Shown: positions 1 to 9,393, counted from the first letter of the stretch. The stretch is DNA of 64,000 nucleotides from Pseudomonas fluorescens (GCF_900636825.1 NZ_LR134318.1:1521501-1585500), one strand, 5' to 3'. The notes: generated from the letters alone by a model not told the origin. Numbers and translations are program-made.

Positions 1-96
1 TCAGGCAGGACATTTCGTTACAGCTCTTGTCCTTCGCAGGCGCTCAAATCGCCGGTGGCGATATATACTGCGCGCCATTCTTCAAGGGAGAGCCGT

Positions 97-1230
97 GTGG
101 CTATCGATATTCACTGGATTCGCGACAACGAAAGCCTCGCGCAGTTTTGCGCCGAGTGGCAGCAGCTGCCGTTCGTTGCCCTCGACACCGAATTCATGCG
201 GGTCGACACGTTCTACCCGATTGCCGGCCTGTTGCAGATCGGCGATGGCAAACGCGCCTACCTGATCGATCCGCTGACCATCAATGCCTGGCAACCTTTG
301 GCCGCGTTGCTGGAAAACCCGGCGGTACTCAAAGTCCTGCACGCCTGCAGCGAAGACCTCGAAGTGCTGCTGCGCCTGACCGGCAGTCTGCCGGCGCCGC
401 TATTCGACACGCAACTGGCGGCCGCCTATCTCAACCTCGGGTTCTCGATGGGCTATTCGCGGCTGGTCCAGGCCGTGCTTGGCATCGAACTGCCGAAGGG
501 CGAAACCCGTTCCGACTGGTTGCAGCGGCCGTTGTCCGAAACGCAGATCAGCTACGCGGCCGAAGACGCGGTGCACTTGGCTGAAGTGTTCGTGCAACTG
601 CGGCCCAAACTGTCCGACGACAAGTTCGCCTGGGTTCTGGAAGACGGCGCCGAACTGGTCGCCAATCTGCGCCGCGAAACCGATCCGTACGAGGTTTATC
701 GCGAGGCCAAACTGGCGTGGAAACTCTCCCGTGCGCAACTTGCGGTGCTGCGTGAGCTGTGCGCCTGGCGCGAAACCGAAGCCCGCGCCCGCGACCTGCC
801 GCGCAACCGCATTATTCGCGAGCATTCGCTGTGGCCGTTGGCCCGCACGCAACCGGACAATCTTGTCGCGCTCGGCAAAATCGAAGACATGCATCCGCGT
901 ACCGTGCGTCAGGACGGGCAGTTTCTGCTTGATCTGATCAAGCGCTCTGGCAGTGTGGGGCCTGATCAATGGCCGCCGGCAGTGCCGGAGCCTTTGCCGG
1001 TCGAAGCGGCCGCGTTGATCAAACAACTGCGCGCACTGGGTCAGGCCGAGGCCGAGCGTCTCGACATTGCACCGGAACTGATGCTGCGCAAGAAAACCCT
1101 CGAAGCCCTGATCAAAAGCGGCTACCCCGAAGGACCTTACCAATTGCCTGAGTCGCTGCGTGGCTGGCGCCGCGAACTCATGGGCCAGAAGCTGCTGGAC
1201 AGCCTGGCCACCGCCGGAGAACAGCCTTGA
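97..1230 (+). CDS. rnd: Ribonuclease D
   Basis: 3'-5' exoribonuclease of the DEDD superfamily that trims 3' ends of tRNA precursors and other structured RNAs in the cytoplasm. The exonuclease domain fills the first ~200 residues, with acidic metal ligands D30 and E32 (VALDTEF), D87 (CSEDLEV) and Y153/D157 (YAAED), the DEDDy arrangement. An HRDC-type helical region follows at roughly 210-295. The GTG start at 97 is preferred over an in-frame upstream ATG at 55 because a purine-rich ribosome site (aagggag) lies just before it and the product (377 aa) has normal family length. The last codons overlap the next gene by 4 bp (ATGA-type junction), so rnd and ycgL are probably co-transcribed and translationally coupled. 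Confidence 0.96.
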   Translation: MAIDIHWIRDNESLAQFCAEWQQLPFVALDTEFMRVDTFYPIAGLLQIGDGKRAYLIDPLTINAWQPLAALLENPAVLKVLHACSEDLEVLLRLTGSLPAPLFDTQLAAAYLNLGFSMGYSRLVQAVLGIELPKGETRSDWLQRPLSETQISYAAEDAVHLAEVFVQLRPKLSDDKFAWVLEDGAELVANLRRETDPYEVYREAKLAWKLSRAQLAVLRELCAWRETEARARDLPRNRIIREHSLWPLARTQPDNLVALGKIEDMHPRTVRQDGQFLLDLIKRSGSVGPDQWPPAVPEPLPVEAAALIKQLRALGQAEAERLDIAPELMLRKKTLEALIKSGYPEGPYQLPESLRGWRRELMGQKLLDSLATAGEQP

Positions 1231-1520
1231 AACGTATTTGTTCCATCTACCAAAGCTCCAAGCGCAGCGGCATGTACCTTTATGTGCTCAAAAGTGATGC
1301 GCTTGAACGTGTGCCGGAAGCGCTGATGCTGGCGTTCGGCAAAGCCAGGCATTCCTTCGATCTGGTGCTGTCGCCCGAGCGCAAACTGGCCAGCGAAGAC
1401 ATCGTTGTGGTTCTGGAAAACCTCGACAAGCAGGGTTATCACCTGCAAATGCCGCCGGCCGAGGACGAGTACATCGAGCACTTGCCCGAAGAGTTGCTGC
1501 GACGCAACGACCCGGTCTGA
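1227..1520 (+). CDS. ycgL: YcgL domain protein
   Basis: Small cytoplasmic protein (97 aa) of the YcgL family, conserved in gammaproteobacteria and characteristically encoded directly after rnd in Pseudomonas. The N-terminus ([19 protein letters not shown]) is the typical YcgL opening. No catalytic residues are known to me and its molecular role is unsettled. It starts inside the rnd stop region (4-bp overlap), which argues for coupled translation. A GC-rich stem-loop follows the stop. Confidence 0.9.
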   Translation: MKRICSIYQSSKRSGMYLYVLKSDALERVPEALMLAFGKARHSFDLVLSPERKLASEDIVVVLENLDKQGYHLQMPPAEDEYIEHLPEELLRRNDPV

Positions 1521-1524
1521 TCCG

Positions 1525-1546
1525 CGGGGCCCTGTTCTGGGCCCCG
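1525..1546 (+). terminator. GC-rich stem-loop after ycgL
   Basis: Perfect 8-bp inverted repeat (cggggccc / gggccccg) with a 6-nt loop, placed 5 nt after the ycgL stop. It has only a weak T content downstream, so it could be a poor intrinsic terminator or an RNA-stabilising hairpin between the rnd-ycgL pair and the dehydrogenase gene. Confidence 0.45.
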
Positions 1547-1625
1547 ATTGATTCTGGAACTGTTTTTACCGCGACGCTCGCCCGACATCCGGGGATCGTC
1601 TGCACGGTTTGCGAAAGGTTTGAAG

Positions 1626-2558
1626 ATGCGCGTTCTGATTGCCGAACACGACCACGCGATATACGCCCGACTGCTGCGTCAGGCGGCGCCGGAACTCGAA
1701 GTGCTGACCAGCGGCGACTCAGCCGAACTGGCGCGTCAGGCCGCCGATTGCCCAGTGTGGCTGGGCCAGCCGGACCTGCTCGCGACCCTTTTGCGCCAAG
1801 GGCACCAGCCACAATGGCTGCAATCGACCTGGGCCGGCATCACGCCGCTGCTCGCCGACGGTTTGCGCCGAGATTATCGCTTGACCCGCGCGGTGGGGAT
1901 TTTTGGTCAGGTGATGGCCGAATACGTGCTGACCTACATCCTCGGTCACGAGCGCGAAGTGCTGGCGCGACTGGTCAGCCAGGTTGAGCGCAAGTGGGAC
2001 AACCGCACCGGCCAGAGTCTCGTCGGGCGCAAGGTGTTGATCGTCGGCACCGGCGACATTGGCCAAAGTGTGGCGCAGTTTCTGCGACCTTTCGGCGTCG
2101 AGTTGTATGGCATCGCCAGCAGCGCCCGGGAGCAGGCACCGTTTGTTGAGGTCGGCTCGATGGCCGATCTGCCGCGCCTGGTCGGCGAAGTCGATTACGT
2201 GGTCAATCTGCTGCCCAATACCGAACACACCCACGATATCTACGACGCGGCGCTGTTCAAGCAATTCAAACCGACCGGGTTGTTCATCAACGCCGGGCGC
2301 GGTGTCGCGGTCGTCGATGCGGATCTGGTGGAAGCGCTGAAGGAAGGGCATCTGGCCGGGGCGGTGATCGACGTTTGCCGTCAGGAACCGTTGCCGCAGC
2401 GTCATCCGTTCTGGACTGCGTGGGGCTTGCTGCTCACCGGGCACAGCTCGGCGCCGACGTCTCCGGCGTTGATGGTGCAATTGTTTATCGAGAATTTGCA
2501 GGCGTATCAGGCGGGCGAAGCATTGCGCGGGGAAGTGGATTTCAACCGCGGATACTAA
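1626..2558 (+). CDS. D-2-hydroxyacid dehydrogenase
   Basis: NAD(P)-dependent dehydrogenase of the D-isomer-specific 2-hydroxyacid family, 310 aa, probably a glyoxylate/hydroxypyruvate-type reductase. The Rossmann dinucleotide motif GTGDIG is at 141-146. The family catalytic residues are present as R225 (NAGRG), E254 (CRQEPLP) and H273 (TGHSS). The frame stays open upstream to 1548, but the ATG at 1626, preceded by gaaaggtttgaag, begins exactly where family members begin (MRVLIAEHD). The precise substrate cannot be read from sequence. Confidence 0.88.
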   Translation: MRVLIAEHDHAIYARLLRQAAPELEVLTSGDSAELARQAADCPVWLGQPDLLATLLRQGHQPQWLQSTWAGITPLLADGLRRDYRLTRAVGIFGQVMAEYVLTYILGHEREVLARLVSQVERKWDNRTGQSLVGRKVLIVGTGDIGQSVAQFLRPFGVELYGIASSAREQAPFVEVGSMADLPRLVGEVDYVVNLLPNTEHTHDIYDAALFKQFKPTGLFINAGRGVAVVDADLVEALKEGHLAGAVIDVCRQEPLPQRHPFWTAWGLLLTGHSSAPTSPALMVQLFIENLQAYQAGEALRGEVDFNRGY

Positions 2559-2566
2559 GTTGGCAT

Positions 2567-2645
2567 CAAAAGATTGCAGCCTGCGACAGCTCCTACAGGG
2601 AACTTTGAACTCCTGTAGGAGCTGCCGCAGGCTGCGATCTTTTGC
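2567..2645. repeat. REP doublet (gtaggagctgcc type)
   Basis: Two inverted copies of the palindromic core around ctgtaggagctgccgcaggc, separated by a short spacer. It lies between the convergent dehydrogenase and nitroreductase genes. The transcribed hairpin may act as a bidirectional RNA end. Confidence 0.9.
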
Positions 2646-2648
2646 GTT

Positions 2649-3242
2649 TCAGAGGGTGAAGTCGCCTTCAGCCACCAGTTCGCTCAGCGGGCGACGCGGG
2701 CTCGGGGTCTCGCGGGCTTGCAGGTACTCGGCCAGCGTCGCCTTGTCACCCAGTTTGCCCACCGCCACCGCTGCGTGCAGGGCGTATTCCTGAGGAATGT
2801 TCAGCTCTTTGCGGGTCAACTCCTGATCGAAACCCGCCATGCCGTGAGTGTGCCAACCGCTGATGCTCGCCTGCAGCGCCAAGTGGCCCCATGCCGAGCC
2901 CGTGTCGAACGTGTGCCACAACGCAGGCGTCTCTTCAGTCGCGCCGGGGGCGGTGAAAGTGGTTTTCGAGATCACGATCACCAGCGCCGATGCGTGCTGC
3001 GCCCAGCCGCGATTGAATTCATTGAGCAGGCCCAGATAACGCTGCCAGTTCGGCGTATCACGACGTGCGTACAAAAAGCGCCATGGTTGCGAGTTGTACG
3101 CCGATGGCGCCCAGCGCGCGGCTTCGAAAAAACTCAACAGGGTCTCTTCAGGAATCGCTTCGCCGGTGAAGGCACGCGGCGACCAGCGCTCGGTGAACTG
3201 CGGGTGAATGGCGTAATCGGCAACGCGAGGGTTGGCACTCAT
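2649..3242 (-). CDS. Nitroreductase family protein
   Basis: FMN-dependent NAD(P)H oxidoreductase of the nitroreductase fold, 197 aa. The N-terminal RWSPRAF motif and the segment AARWAPSAYNSQPWRF are the FMN phosphate and ring-contacting motifs of this family; a GxWGHLALQA helix supplies the dimer interface. The start at 3242 (MSANPRV) is preferred over an upstream in-frame ATG, since the extra 24 residues do not resemble the family. Substrate unknown; such enzymes reduce nitroaromatics, quinones or act on unsaturated carbonyls. Confidence 0.88.
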   Translation of the reverse strand: MSANPRVADYAIHPQFTERWSPRAFTGEAIPEETLLSFFEAARWAPSAYNSQPWRFLYARRDTPNWQRYLGLLNEFNRGWAQHASALVIVISKTTFTAPGATEETPALWHTFDTGSAWGHLALQASISGWHTHGMAGFDQELTRKELNIPQEYALHAAVAVGKLGDKATLAEYLQARETPSPRRPLSELVAEGDFTL

Positions 3243-3407
3243 GCACGGATTCCTTGCAAGTGAGGGTTGAGAAGTTCGCTGCAAAACCCTACTGGGCGGC
3301 ACTGTGACTGACAAGCGCGATTTGCCGCCAGTCGCCAGCGCTTGGCCCGCAAGGCCTTGGCGACTAGACTGGCGGCCTTTTCACCACCTGATGTTGATGC
3401 TTGAGCC

Positions 3408-3857
3408 ATGGTCGCCAAAGTCGAACCGTTCTGGAAACACAAAACCCTCGATCAACTCGATCTGGAGGAATGGGAATCGCTGTGCGACGGCTGTGGTCTG
3501 TGCTGCCTGCAAAAACTCGAGGACGAAGAAGACAACAGCGTCTATTACACGCGTATCGCCTGCAAACTGCTGGACCTGAACACCTGCCAGTGCAGCGATT
3601 ATCCGAACCGGGTCAAGTTTGTGCCTGATTGCATTCAGCTCACGCCGGGCCAGGCTGAAGAGTTCAAATGGTTGCCGCCGAGTTGCGGGTATCGGCTGGT
3701 CAGCGAAGGCAAGGACTTGCCGTCATGGCATCACCTGGTGTGCGGCGACCGCGATGCGGTGCACCACGAGCGCATTTCCCAATCCGGACGGATGCTCGCC
3801 GAAGGCAGCGTGCCGGAGGATGACTGGGAAGATCATCTGATTTTTCGCGCGGGTTGA
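3408..3857 (+). CDS. ycgN: YcgN-type cysteine-cluster protein
   Basis: 149-aa cytoplasmic protein of the UPF0260/YcgN family. The cysteine-rich motif CDGCGLCC near residues 25-32 and later cysteines ([27 protein letters not shown]) match the CxxCxxCC zinc/iron-chelatase-like domain. The family's biochemical function is not established. In Pseudomonas it commonly lies in the same neighbourhood as rnd-ycgL, as here. Confidence 0.9.
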   Translation: MVAKVEPFWKHKTLDQLDLEEWESLCDGCGLCCLQKLEDEEDNSVYYTRIACKLLDLNTCQCSDYPNRVKFVPDCIQLTPGQAEEFKWLPPSCGYRLVSEGKDLPSWHHLVCGDRDAVHHERISQSGRMLAEGSVPEDDWEDHLIFRAG

Positions 3858-3891
3858 TGAGGTGGTGGGTTCTTGAACCCGTAAATGTCAA

Positions 3892-3996
3892 AAAATCATC
3901 CGAACGCGGCCCGAGCCTGCGGCAGCTCCTGCAATGGAAAACGTTATTCCGTGTAGGAGCTGCCGCAGGCTCGGGCCGCGTTCGGACGATCTTTTG
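3892..3996. repeat. Long-stem REP doublet
   Basis: Inverted repeat with gtaggagctgccgcaggctc arms extended by a second shared block (gggccgcgttcggacgatct). It lies in the convergent gap after ycgN. The same extended arm recurs at 30371-30489, so it is a distinct subtype. Confidence 0.9.
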
Positions 3997-4006
3997 CTTT
4001 AAAGCC

Positions 4007-4384
4007 TCAAACGCCGGCTTGCGGCGATTTCAGCGAATCGTTGCCAGTGACGGTGGCCGTTTCGGTAGCCGCCTCGGCATTGGTTTTCAGCTTGCTCAGT
4101 TCTTCGCCGGCACGCTCGATCTTCGCCCGCACGTTATTCATGTCCTGGCGGCCCTTTTCCAGCAGGCTTTTCGCTGAGCAGTGACCGGTGATGCCGCGAG
4201 CCACGGCCATGCCGCCCAGTGCCACCTGGATCAGACCGAACACGCCACCGCGGCGCAGGCCTTTGCCGACCATCAGCACGCCGCCGGTCAGCGAGCCGAT
4301 ACGTTCCCAGCCGTGCACGTTCTGGTGCGATGGCGATTGGAACGGGGTGGATTCGATGCGTTCTACGCGTTTGAGCTCGCTCAT
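4007..4384 (-). CDS. DUF2892-type small membrane protein
   Basis: 125-aa protein with a glycine-rich hydrophobic region (SLTGGVLMVGKGLRRGGVFGLIQVALGGMAVARGITGHC, about residues 30-68) typical of the DUF2892/YgaP transmembrane family, followed by a polar helical tail that may form a coiled coil (MNNVRAKIERAGEELSKLK). Probably inner-membrane. No enzymatic motif is visible. The strong ribosome site (aggagat on the minus strand) is directly upstream of the ATG. Confidence 0.7.
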   Translation of the reverse strand: MSELKRVERIESTPFQSPSHQNVHGWERIGSLTGGVLMVGKGLRRGGVFGLIQVALGGMAVARGITGHCSAKSLLEKGRQDMNNVRAKIERAGEELSKLKTNAEAATETATVTGNDSLKSPQAGV

Positions 4385-4465
4385 GATCTATCTCCTGGCA
4401 GGATGCGATTGATAGATAAGCTGACTGCCGCGGCGGTCAGCTCGTTCCATCGAATGTGCGACGTT

Positions 4466-4936
4466 TCAGCGGAATTTCGGGCCGGAGCGAGTGTTCAAGC
4501 CTTTGGCCATGCGATCGTAGAGCACGACGTTTACTGTGGCGGCGAGGTTCATGCAGCCGGTGGTCGGGATGTACACGACGTCTTCGCACCAGTCGCGGAT
4601 CTCTTTATCCAGCGAGCCGTCTTCGGGGCCGAAGATGTACAGGGCGCGATCCGGATGGGTGTACTCCGGCAACGGGCGAGCGCCCTCGACCAGCTCGACC
4701 GCGACGGGTACGCAGTTGAGCGGGAGGATCTTTTTCAGGTCGTCGATGCCGATCAAGGGAATGTCGTAATGCACGCGCTTGGTGTCGGTGACGAAGTCGG
4801 CGGCGCGTTCATAGCGCTTGCCGGTGTAGAACACCGATGCCACGCCATAGCAGCCTGCGGCGCGCATCACCGAACCGACGTTCTCCGGTGACTTGGGGTT
4901 ATACAAACCAATGCAGCTGTACCGTTTGTCTGCCAC
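4466..4936 (-). CDS. TrmH/SpoU-family RNA methyltransferase
   Basis: SAM-dependent RNA methyltransferase of the SPOUT superfamily, 156 aa with GTG start at 4936 (VADKRYSCIGLYNPKSPENVG). Motif 1 (PKSPENVGSVMRAA), motif 2 (ALYIFGPEDGSL) and motif 3 (IPTTGCMNLAATVNVVLYD) that form the trefoil-knot cofactor site are all visible. Upstream in-frame codons lack family similarity and run into a REP. Target RNA position cannot be told from sequence; it is shorter than the TrmL-like enzymes by little, so a tRNA 2'-O-methyltransferase is the likeliest role. Confidence 0.88.
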   Translation of the reverse strand: MADKRYSCIGLYNPKSPENVGSVMRAAGCYGVASVFYTGKRYERAADFVTDTKRVHYDIPLIGIDDLKKILPLNCVPVAVELVEGARPLPEYTHPDRALYIFGPEDGSLDKEIRDWCEDVVYIPTTGCMNLAATVNVVLYDRMAKGLNTRSGPKFR

Positions 4937-5020
4937 GAGCGGGGTGCCTTCGGGAAAAAGAGGGCGATTATACGGGGATTGGGAGAGGGCGGGCAGATCC
5001 GAGATCTGCGGTGTCTGCTC

Positions 5021-5127
5021 TGGCCCTATCGCTGGCAAGCCAGCTCCCACAGGTATCTCGGGTGTTCACGAAATTTGTGAGCGACCAAAATCATTGTGGG
5101 AGCTGGCTTGCCAGCGATGGGGCCAGT
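5021..5127. repeat. REP doublet (ctggcaagccagctcccac type)
   Basis: Inverted copies of a palindromic unit containing gctggcaagccagctcccac separated by ~35 nt, between the methyltransferase and yajD. A different subtype from the two commoner REP cores in this window. Confidence 0.85.
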
Positions 5128-5144
5128 TCAGGCGATGATGATCT

Positions 5145-5516
5145 TCAATCTTCTTTTTTCATCAGGCCAGCGAGGGCGGCGAAGGGGTTGTGTGTGGCCT
5201 TGGCGATCTTCGGCGTGCTCAGCGAGCCTTCGTTGAAATACTGCTGATCGGTGTAGCGCGAGTGTTCGTTGTCGTGGCAATACAGGCACAACAATTCCCA
5301 GTTCGAGCCATCCTGCGGGTTGTTGTCGTGATTGTGGTCGCGATGGTGCACGGTCAGTTCGCTCAGGCGCTTGCCGGAAAACTCGCGAGTGCAACGGCCG
5401 CACACGTGCGGATACATCTTCAGGGCCTTGTCGCGGTAGCCCATTTCCTTGTCGCGCTGGTTGTCGGCGAGGATGCGATCCAGCTTCGACGTGTTGGTTG
5501 GCGTGGACGAACTCAT
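5145..5516 (-). CDS. yajD: YajD family HNH nuclease
   Basis: 123-aa HNH endonuclease-like protein. The zinc-binding CGRC pair, the catalytic-type HHRDHNHDNN stretch, and SNWELLCLYCHDNEH (second CxxC plus terminal His) make a complete HNH/treble-clef motif at about residues 38-85. YajD homologues are conserved housekeeping proteins of unproven role rather than toxins; there is no immunity partner nearby. Confidence 0.9.
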   Translation of the reverse strand: MSSSTPTNTSKLDRILADNQRDKEMGYRDKALKMYPHVCGRCTREFSGKRLSELTVHHRDHNHDNNPQDGSNWELLCLYCHDNEHSRYTDQQYFNEGSLSTPKIAKATHNPFAALAGLMKKED

Positions 5517-5564
5517 GGGTTCACCTTTGTAAAAGACTAATGACGGTTATGCGCAGAGTTTAGC

Positions 5565-6251
5565 TCAGCCTTTGAGCTTCTCGGCAATCCAGATCGTATG
5601 GCGCGTGCCCTTGTTGCCGTGGGCGAAGACCTGTACTTCTTCGGCTTTGAAGCCGGCCTTCTTCAATTTGTCGGAAAACTGCCGATCGGCGCTGGCCGAC
5701 CACACCGCCAGCACGCCTTTGGGCCGCAGGGCTTTGGCGCAGGCATTCAGACCAGCGGCAGAATACAGCCAGCTATTGGCTTTCTGTGTCAGGCCTTCGG
5801 GACCGTTGTCGACATCGAGCATGATCGCATCGAAACCGTTCGGCTCGCTTTGCAGAACCTTGGCTACGTCTTCCTGGCGAATCACCGTGCGCGGATCGAG
5901 CAGCGGCCGGCCGGACTTCTCGCCGAGCGGGCCGCGGTTCCACTCGACCACGCCGGGCACCAGTTCGGCGACCACCACTTCGGCATTTTTGCCCAGATGC
6001 TTGAGCGCCGACGCGAGGGTGAAGCCCATGCCCAAACCGCCGATCAAAACCCGTGAGTTGTCTCGCCCGGCAACCTTGCGGCAGGGAATCTCGGCCAGCG
6101 CGTCCTCGGATCCGTGCATGCGCGTGTTCATCAACTGCCCGCCGTCGCCGCCCTGGATTTTGATGACGAAGTCCTCGCCATACTCGAACAGGCACAGGGC
6201 ACCGCCGCTTTCAGGGATCGGGGTGGTGTCGAGCAGAACGAAACGTTTCAT
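5565..6251 (-). CDS. Spermidine-synthase-like methyltransferase-fold protein
   Basis: 228-aa protein with the Rossmann-like fold of spermine/spermidine synthases. The nucleotide/SAM loop VLIGGLGMGFTLASAL, an acidic strand (VVVAELVPGVVEW), and a DAIMLDVDNGPEG segment with the family acidic pair are visible. It lacks the full N-terminal β-sheet domain of SpeE and has no speD neighbour, so a direct role in spermidine synthesis is uncertain. The start at 6251 (MKRFVLLDT) is chosen over an upstream ATG because the homologous fold begins here. Confidence 0.82.
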   Translation of the reverse strand: MKRFVLLDTTPIPESGGALCLFEYGEDFVIKIQGGDGGQLMNTRMHGSEDALAEIPCRKVAGRDNSRVLIGGLGMGFTLASALKHLGKNAEVVVAELVPGVVEWNRGPLGEKSGRPLLDPRTVIRQEDVAKVLQSEPNGFDAIMLDVDNGPEGLTQKANSWLYSAAGLNACAKALRPKGVLAVWSASADRQFSDKLKKAGFKAEEVQVFAHGNKGTRHTIWIAEKLKG

Positions 6252-6331
6252 GGAAATCTCTACAAGGGGGAAGGCAAGCAGGCCCGTTGGGAGTAGCCTG
6301 AACACAGACTAAAGGCCAAACGGAGCCCTTG

Positions 6332-6616
6332 ATGAAGCGCACCATTCTAACGGTCATTACCTTGGCCGCGCTCGCGATTACTGCCGTGCAGGCGCAGCAG
6401 GCCATTCGGGTCAGCCCGACGCCGCAACCGGGTTCGCCCGGCACTGCGACGCCGACGCCATATCCACAGATCACTCCGATCACGCTGCCCAAGTCCGGCG
6501 CGGGCAGTGGCAGCCCGCCGCTGGTGCCGATCGAAATGCCCAGCCCGCCGGGCAAGGATCAACCGGTGCCGGGCATTGAGTCGAACGGCAGCAAGGTCAA
6601 ATCGCCCGGCGGTTAA
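6332..6616 (+). CDS. Small proline-rich secreted protein
   Basis: 94-aa protein with a clear Sec signal peptide (MKRTILTVITLAALAITAVQA, cleavage after AQA near residue 22) and a low-complexity mature part rich in Pro, Gly, Ser and Thr. No recognisable domain; probably periplasmic. An upstream ggag supports the ATG at 6332. Its stop codon overlaps the stop of the convergent cyclic-nucleotide-binding gene by 4 bp (TTAA). Confidence 0.75.
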   Translation: MKRTILTVITLAALAITAVQAQQAIRVSPTPQPGSPGTATPTPYPQITPITLPKSGAGSGSPPLVPIEMPSPPGKDQPVPGIESNGSKVKSPGG

Positions 6617-7086
6617 ACCTGCTGCGCTGCCAGTTGACCGTCGGCCATGCGCAGACGTTTGGACAGCGAGACGGCGAGGGCGCGGATGATCTTCGCGGCG
6701 ATTTTCGGCGCATCGTTGAGCATTTTTTCCAGCGAGTCCTTGCCCAGATTCAGCAACTGACAGTTGCTCGCGGCGATGCAGGTGGCCGAACGGCGTTCGC
6801 CATCGAGCACGGCCATTTCCCCGAAAGCGCGGCCACTGCGCAGGGTCGCCATGGTGATGACCTGGCCATCGGCGCTGGTTTTCTGTACGGCGACCTGACC
6901 GGTATGAATGATGCACATGAAGCTGCCGGCATCGCCCTCATGGAAAATCGCTTCGCCTTCAGCGACGGTGCTGATGCTGAAGTAGCCCGAAGCGGCGGCA
7001 AAGTCGGCCAGCTGCAATTGATCGAACAGGCCACAGTCCATCAGCCAGTCGCGGATTTCGTTATTGAGGAAGGTCGGTTCTGACAT
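6613..7086 (-). CDS. Cyclic nucleotide-binding domain protein
   Basis: 157-aa stand-alone cNMP-binding domain. The phosphate-binding cassette is recognisable at GRAFGEMAVLDGERRSATCIA, and the preceding EGEAIFHEGDAGSFMCIIHTGQVAV matches the β-roll. There is no HTH (unlike Crp/Vfr) and no kinase or channel domain, so it would act by binding a partner in trans. Start at 7086 (MSEPTF) chosen on homology; 14 further in-frame codons exist upstream. Ligand not determinable from sequence. Confidence 0.85.
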   Translation of the reverse strand: MSEPTFLNNEIRDWLMDCGLFDQLQLADFAAASGYFSISTVAEGEAIFHEGDAGSFMCIIHTGQVAVQKTSADGQVITMATLRSGRAFGEMAVLDGERRSATCIAASNCQLLNLGKDSLEKMLNDAPKIAAKIIRALAVSLSKRLRMADGQLAAQQV

Positions 7087-7136
7087 GTCGGTGCGGTCTT
7101 TATTGTTTTCTCGGATTTCAGGCTTCACACGGACCC

Positions 7137-7217
7137 GTGTAGGAGTTGCCGCAGGCTGCGATCTTTTGATTTTTTAACCGCAAGATCAAAAGATCGCAGC
7201 CTTCGGCAGCTCCTACA
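7137..7217. repeat. REP doublet (gtaggagctgcc type)
   Basis: Inverted pair gtaggagttgccgcaggctg ... cagccttcggcagctcctac around an A/T-rich spacer, between the cNMP-binding gene and ptrB. Confidence 0.9.
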
Positions 7218-7276
7218 CAGGGAATCGGTGGAGGCGTTGGGTCTGCTGTTAAGACCCAAGCCACCCACAGAGTTCC

Positions 7277-9331
7277 TCAGGCAATACCCAAAACCTTGAA
7301 CACGAATGCATATTCGAGCGCTACGTCACGTAATCCCTGATAACGCCCACTCATGCCGCCATGTCCGGCGCCCAGTTCGGTCTTGAGCAGCAGCACGTTG
7401 TCGTCGGTCTTGGTGGCGCGCAATTTCGCTACCCACTTGGCCGCTTCCCAATATTGCACGCGGCTATCGTTGTAGCCGGCAATCACCAGCATCGGTGGAT
7501 AGTGCTGCGCAGTAACGTTTTCGTACGGCGCATAAGCCTTGATCCGATCATAAACCTCTGGCTCTTCCGGGTTACCCCATTCGTCGTATTCGGTGACGGT
7601 CAGCGGCAGCTCCGGATCGAGCATGGTGTTGAGCACATCGACGAACGGCACCTCGGCGATCGCCACGCCGAACAGATCCGGCCGCTGGTTGAGCACCGCG
7701 CCGATCAGCAAACCGCCGGCGCTGCCACCGCTGATCGCCAGTTTTTCCGCCGTGGTGATGCCGTTGAGAATGAGGAATTCGGCGCAGGCGATGAAGTCGC
7801 TGAAGGTGTTGTGCTTGTGTTCCTGCTTGCCGGCGCGATACCAGGCTTCACCGAGTTCGCCGCCGCCGCGTACGTGGGCGATGGCGAAGGCCATGCCGCG
7901 GTCGAGCAGGCTCAGGCGTGCGTGGGAAAACCACGGGTCGAGGCTGGAGCCATACGCGCCGTAACCGTACAGATACAGCGGCACCGGTTGGCCGACCATT
8001 TCGCGCTTCATCACCAGACTGATCGGCACCTGCGTGCCGTCTGGCGCGGTTGCCCACAGGCGCTGACTGACATAGGCGTCGGCGTCGAACGGACCGAGTA
8101 CCGGAGTTTCCTTGAGGACAGCCTGTTCGCCGCTGGCGAGCATCAGCTGGCGCACCTGGGCCGGACGATTCAATGCTTCATAGCGTAATCGAATGCGGTC
8201 GCTTTCAAATTCCAGGCTGTTTTGCACATACAGGCTGTAGGCCGCATCCGGCAACTGCACGCGATACGACGCAAGACCGTGCGGGTGAACTTCGATGATC
8301 GGCAAGCCACCTTCGCGCAGGCTCAAGGTCATGGCCTCGGCGTTGAGGCTCACGCCGTCGAGCATCACTTCGTCGCTGTGCGGGATGAGGTTTTGCCACT
8401 CGGCTTCGGTTGGCGCGGTGCCGGTGTCCGGGGCCTGATACAGCGCGAAGTTGATGCCGTCGCGGTTGGTGCGGATAAACCAGGTCCAGACGCCATCGAG
8501 CAGACCGTGATCGACATCGTATTCATGGTCTTCGACCCGCGGCGCCAGGCACGCGAACGGCAAGTGCGGCTGGTTGGCGTCCAGCGCCCAGACTTCGCTG
8601 GTGGTCTTGCTGCCCAGCACCAGCAGCAATTGCTGCTCGGAACTGGACCGGTAGCAATGCAGGAAGAAACGCCCGTCGGTTTCGTGGAAGACTTCTTCAG
8701 CCGCGGTGCCATCGAGGCGGTAGCGCAGCAGTTTGTGCGGACGATGAGTGTCGTCGAGCACGCCAAAGAACAGCGTCAGGCTGTCGTTCGCCCAAGTCAT
8801 GCTGCCGTCGCAGTCTTCGAATACCAGTTCGCTGACCTTGTCGTTGGACAGTTCCTTGACGAAGAGCGTATAGATTTCGTCGCCGGAGGCATCGACGCTG
8901 TAGGCCAGACGTTGGTGATCGGGGCTGATGCTGAACGCGCCCAGCGAAAAGAAACCGCCATTGGCCAGCGCGTTCGGGTCGAGCAGCAGTTGTTCGCGGC
9001 TTTCGTCGAGGGTCAGGCTGTCGTCCGCCGGACGCGGGCAGCGGTAATGCCGCGCATATTCGTCGCCAGCGGTGGTGCGCGTGTAATACAGATACGGTCC
9101 CCACGGCGAGGGCAGGGACAGGTCAGTTTCGAGAATCCGCCCTTTGATCTCTTCGAACAGGCTTTCGCGCAAGGGCGCCTGATCGGCGGTTTGCGCTTCT
9201 TGCCAGGCGTTTTCGGCCTTGAGGTAATCGAGCACTGCGTCGGTGTCGCGCTCCTGCAGCCAGGCATACGGATCGGCGCCAGGCGCCTTGTGGGCAATCG
9301 GAGCGCTGCTGATGTGGGCGGATTCGGGCAT
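7277..9331 (-). CDS. ptrB: Oligopeptidase B (S9 family)
   Basis: 684-aa serine peptidase of the prolyl oligopeptidase family; cleaves short peptides after basic residues. An N-terminal β-propeller (about 70-410) gates a C-terminal α/β-hydrolase domain with the triad S537 (GGSAGG), D622 (YNDSRV) and H657 (AGHGG). Length is normal for oligopeptidase B. No signal peptide, so cytoplasmic. Stand-alone gene flanked by REP elements on both sides. Confidence 0.94.
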   Translation of the reverse strand: MPESAHISSAPIAHKAPGADPYAWLQERDTDAVLDYLKAENAWQEAQTADQAPLRESLFEEIKGRILETDLSLPSPWGPYLYYTRTTAGDEYARHYRCPRPADDSLTLDESREQLLLDPNALANGGFFSLGAFSISPDHQRLAYSVDASGDEIYTLFVKELSNDKVSELVFEDCDGSMTWANDSLTLFFGVLDDTHRPHKLLRYRLDGTAAEEVFHETDGRFFLHCYRSSSEQQLLLVLGSKTTSEVWALDANQPHLPFACLAPRVEDHEYDVDHGLLDGVWTWFIRTNRDGINFALYQAPDTGTAPTEAEWQNLIPHSDEVMLDGVSLNAEAMTLSLREGGLPIIEVHPHGLASYRVQLPDAAYSLYVQNSLEFESDRIRLRYEALNRPAQVRQLMLASGEQAVLKETPVLGPFDADAYVSQRLWATAPDGTQVPISLVMKREMVGQPVPLYLYGYGAYGSSLDPWFSHARLSLLDRGMAFAIAHVRGGGELGEAWYRAGKQEHKHNTFSDFIACAEFLILNGITTAEKLAISGGSAGGLLIGAVLNQRPDLFGVAIAEVPFVDVLNTMLDPELPLTVTEYDEWGNPEEPEVYDRIKAYAPYENVTAQHYPPMLVIAGYNDSRVQYWEAAKWVAKLRATKTDDNVLLLKTELGAGHGGMSGRYQGLRDVALEYAFVFKVLGIA

Positions 9332-9393
9332 GGAAAGCTCTCGGGCAATATTCGGAATTAAGGTTTCGCGCGGCGCTTGAAATCACCGCAAAA

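Noticed and set aside
7361..9361. Long plus-strand frames opposite ptrB
   Set aside because: Shadow frames of oligopeptidase B; the minus-strand frame carries the full catalytic triad.
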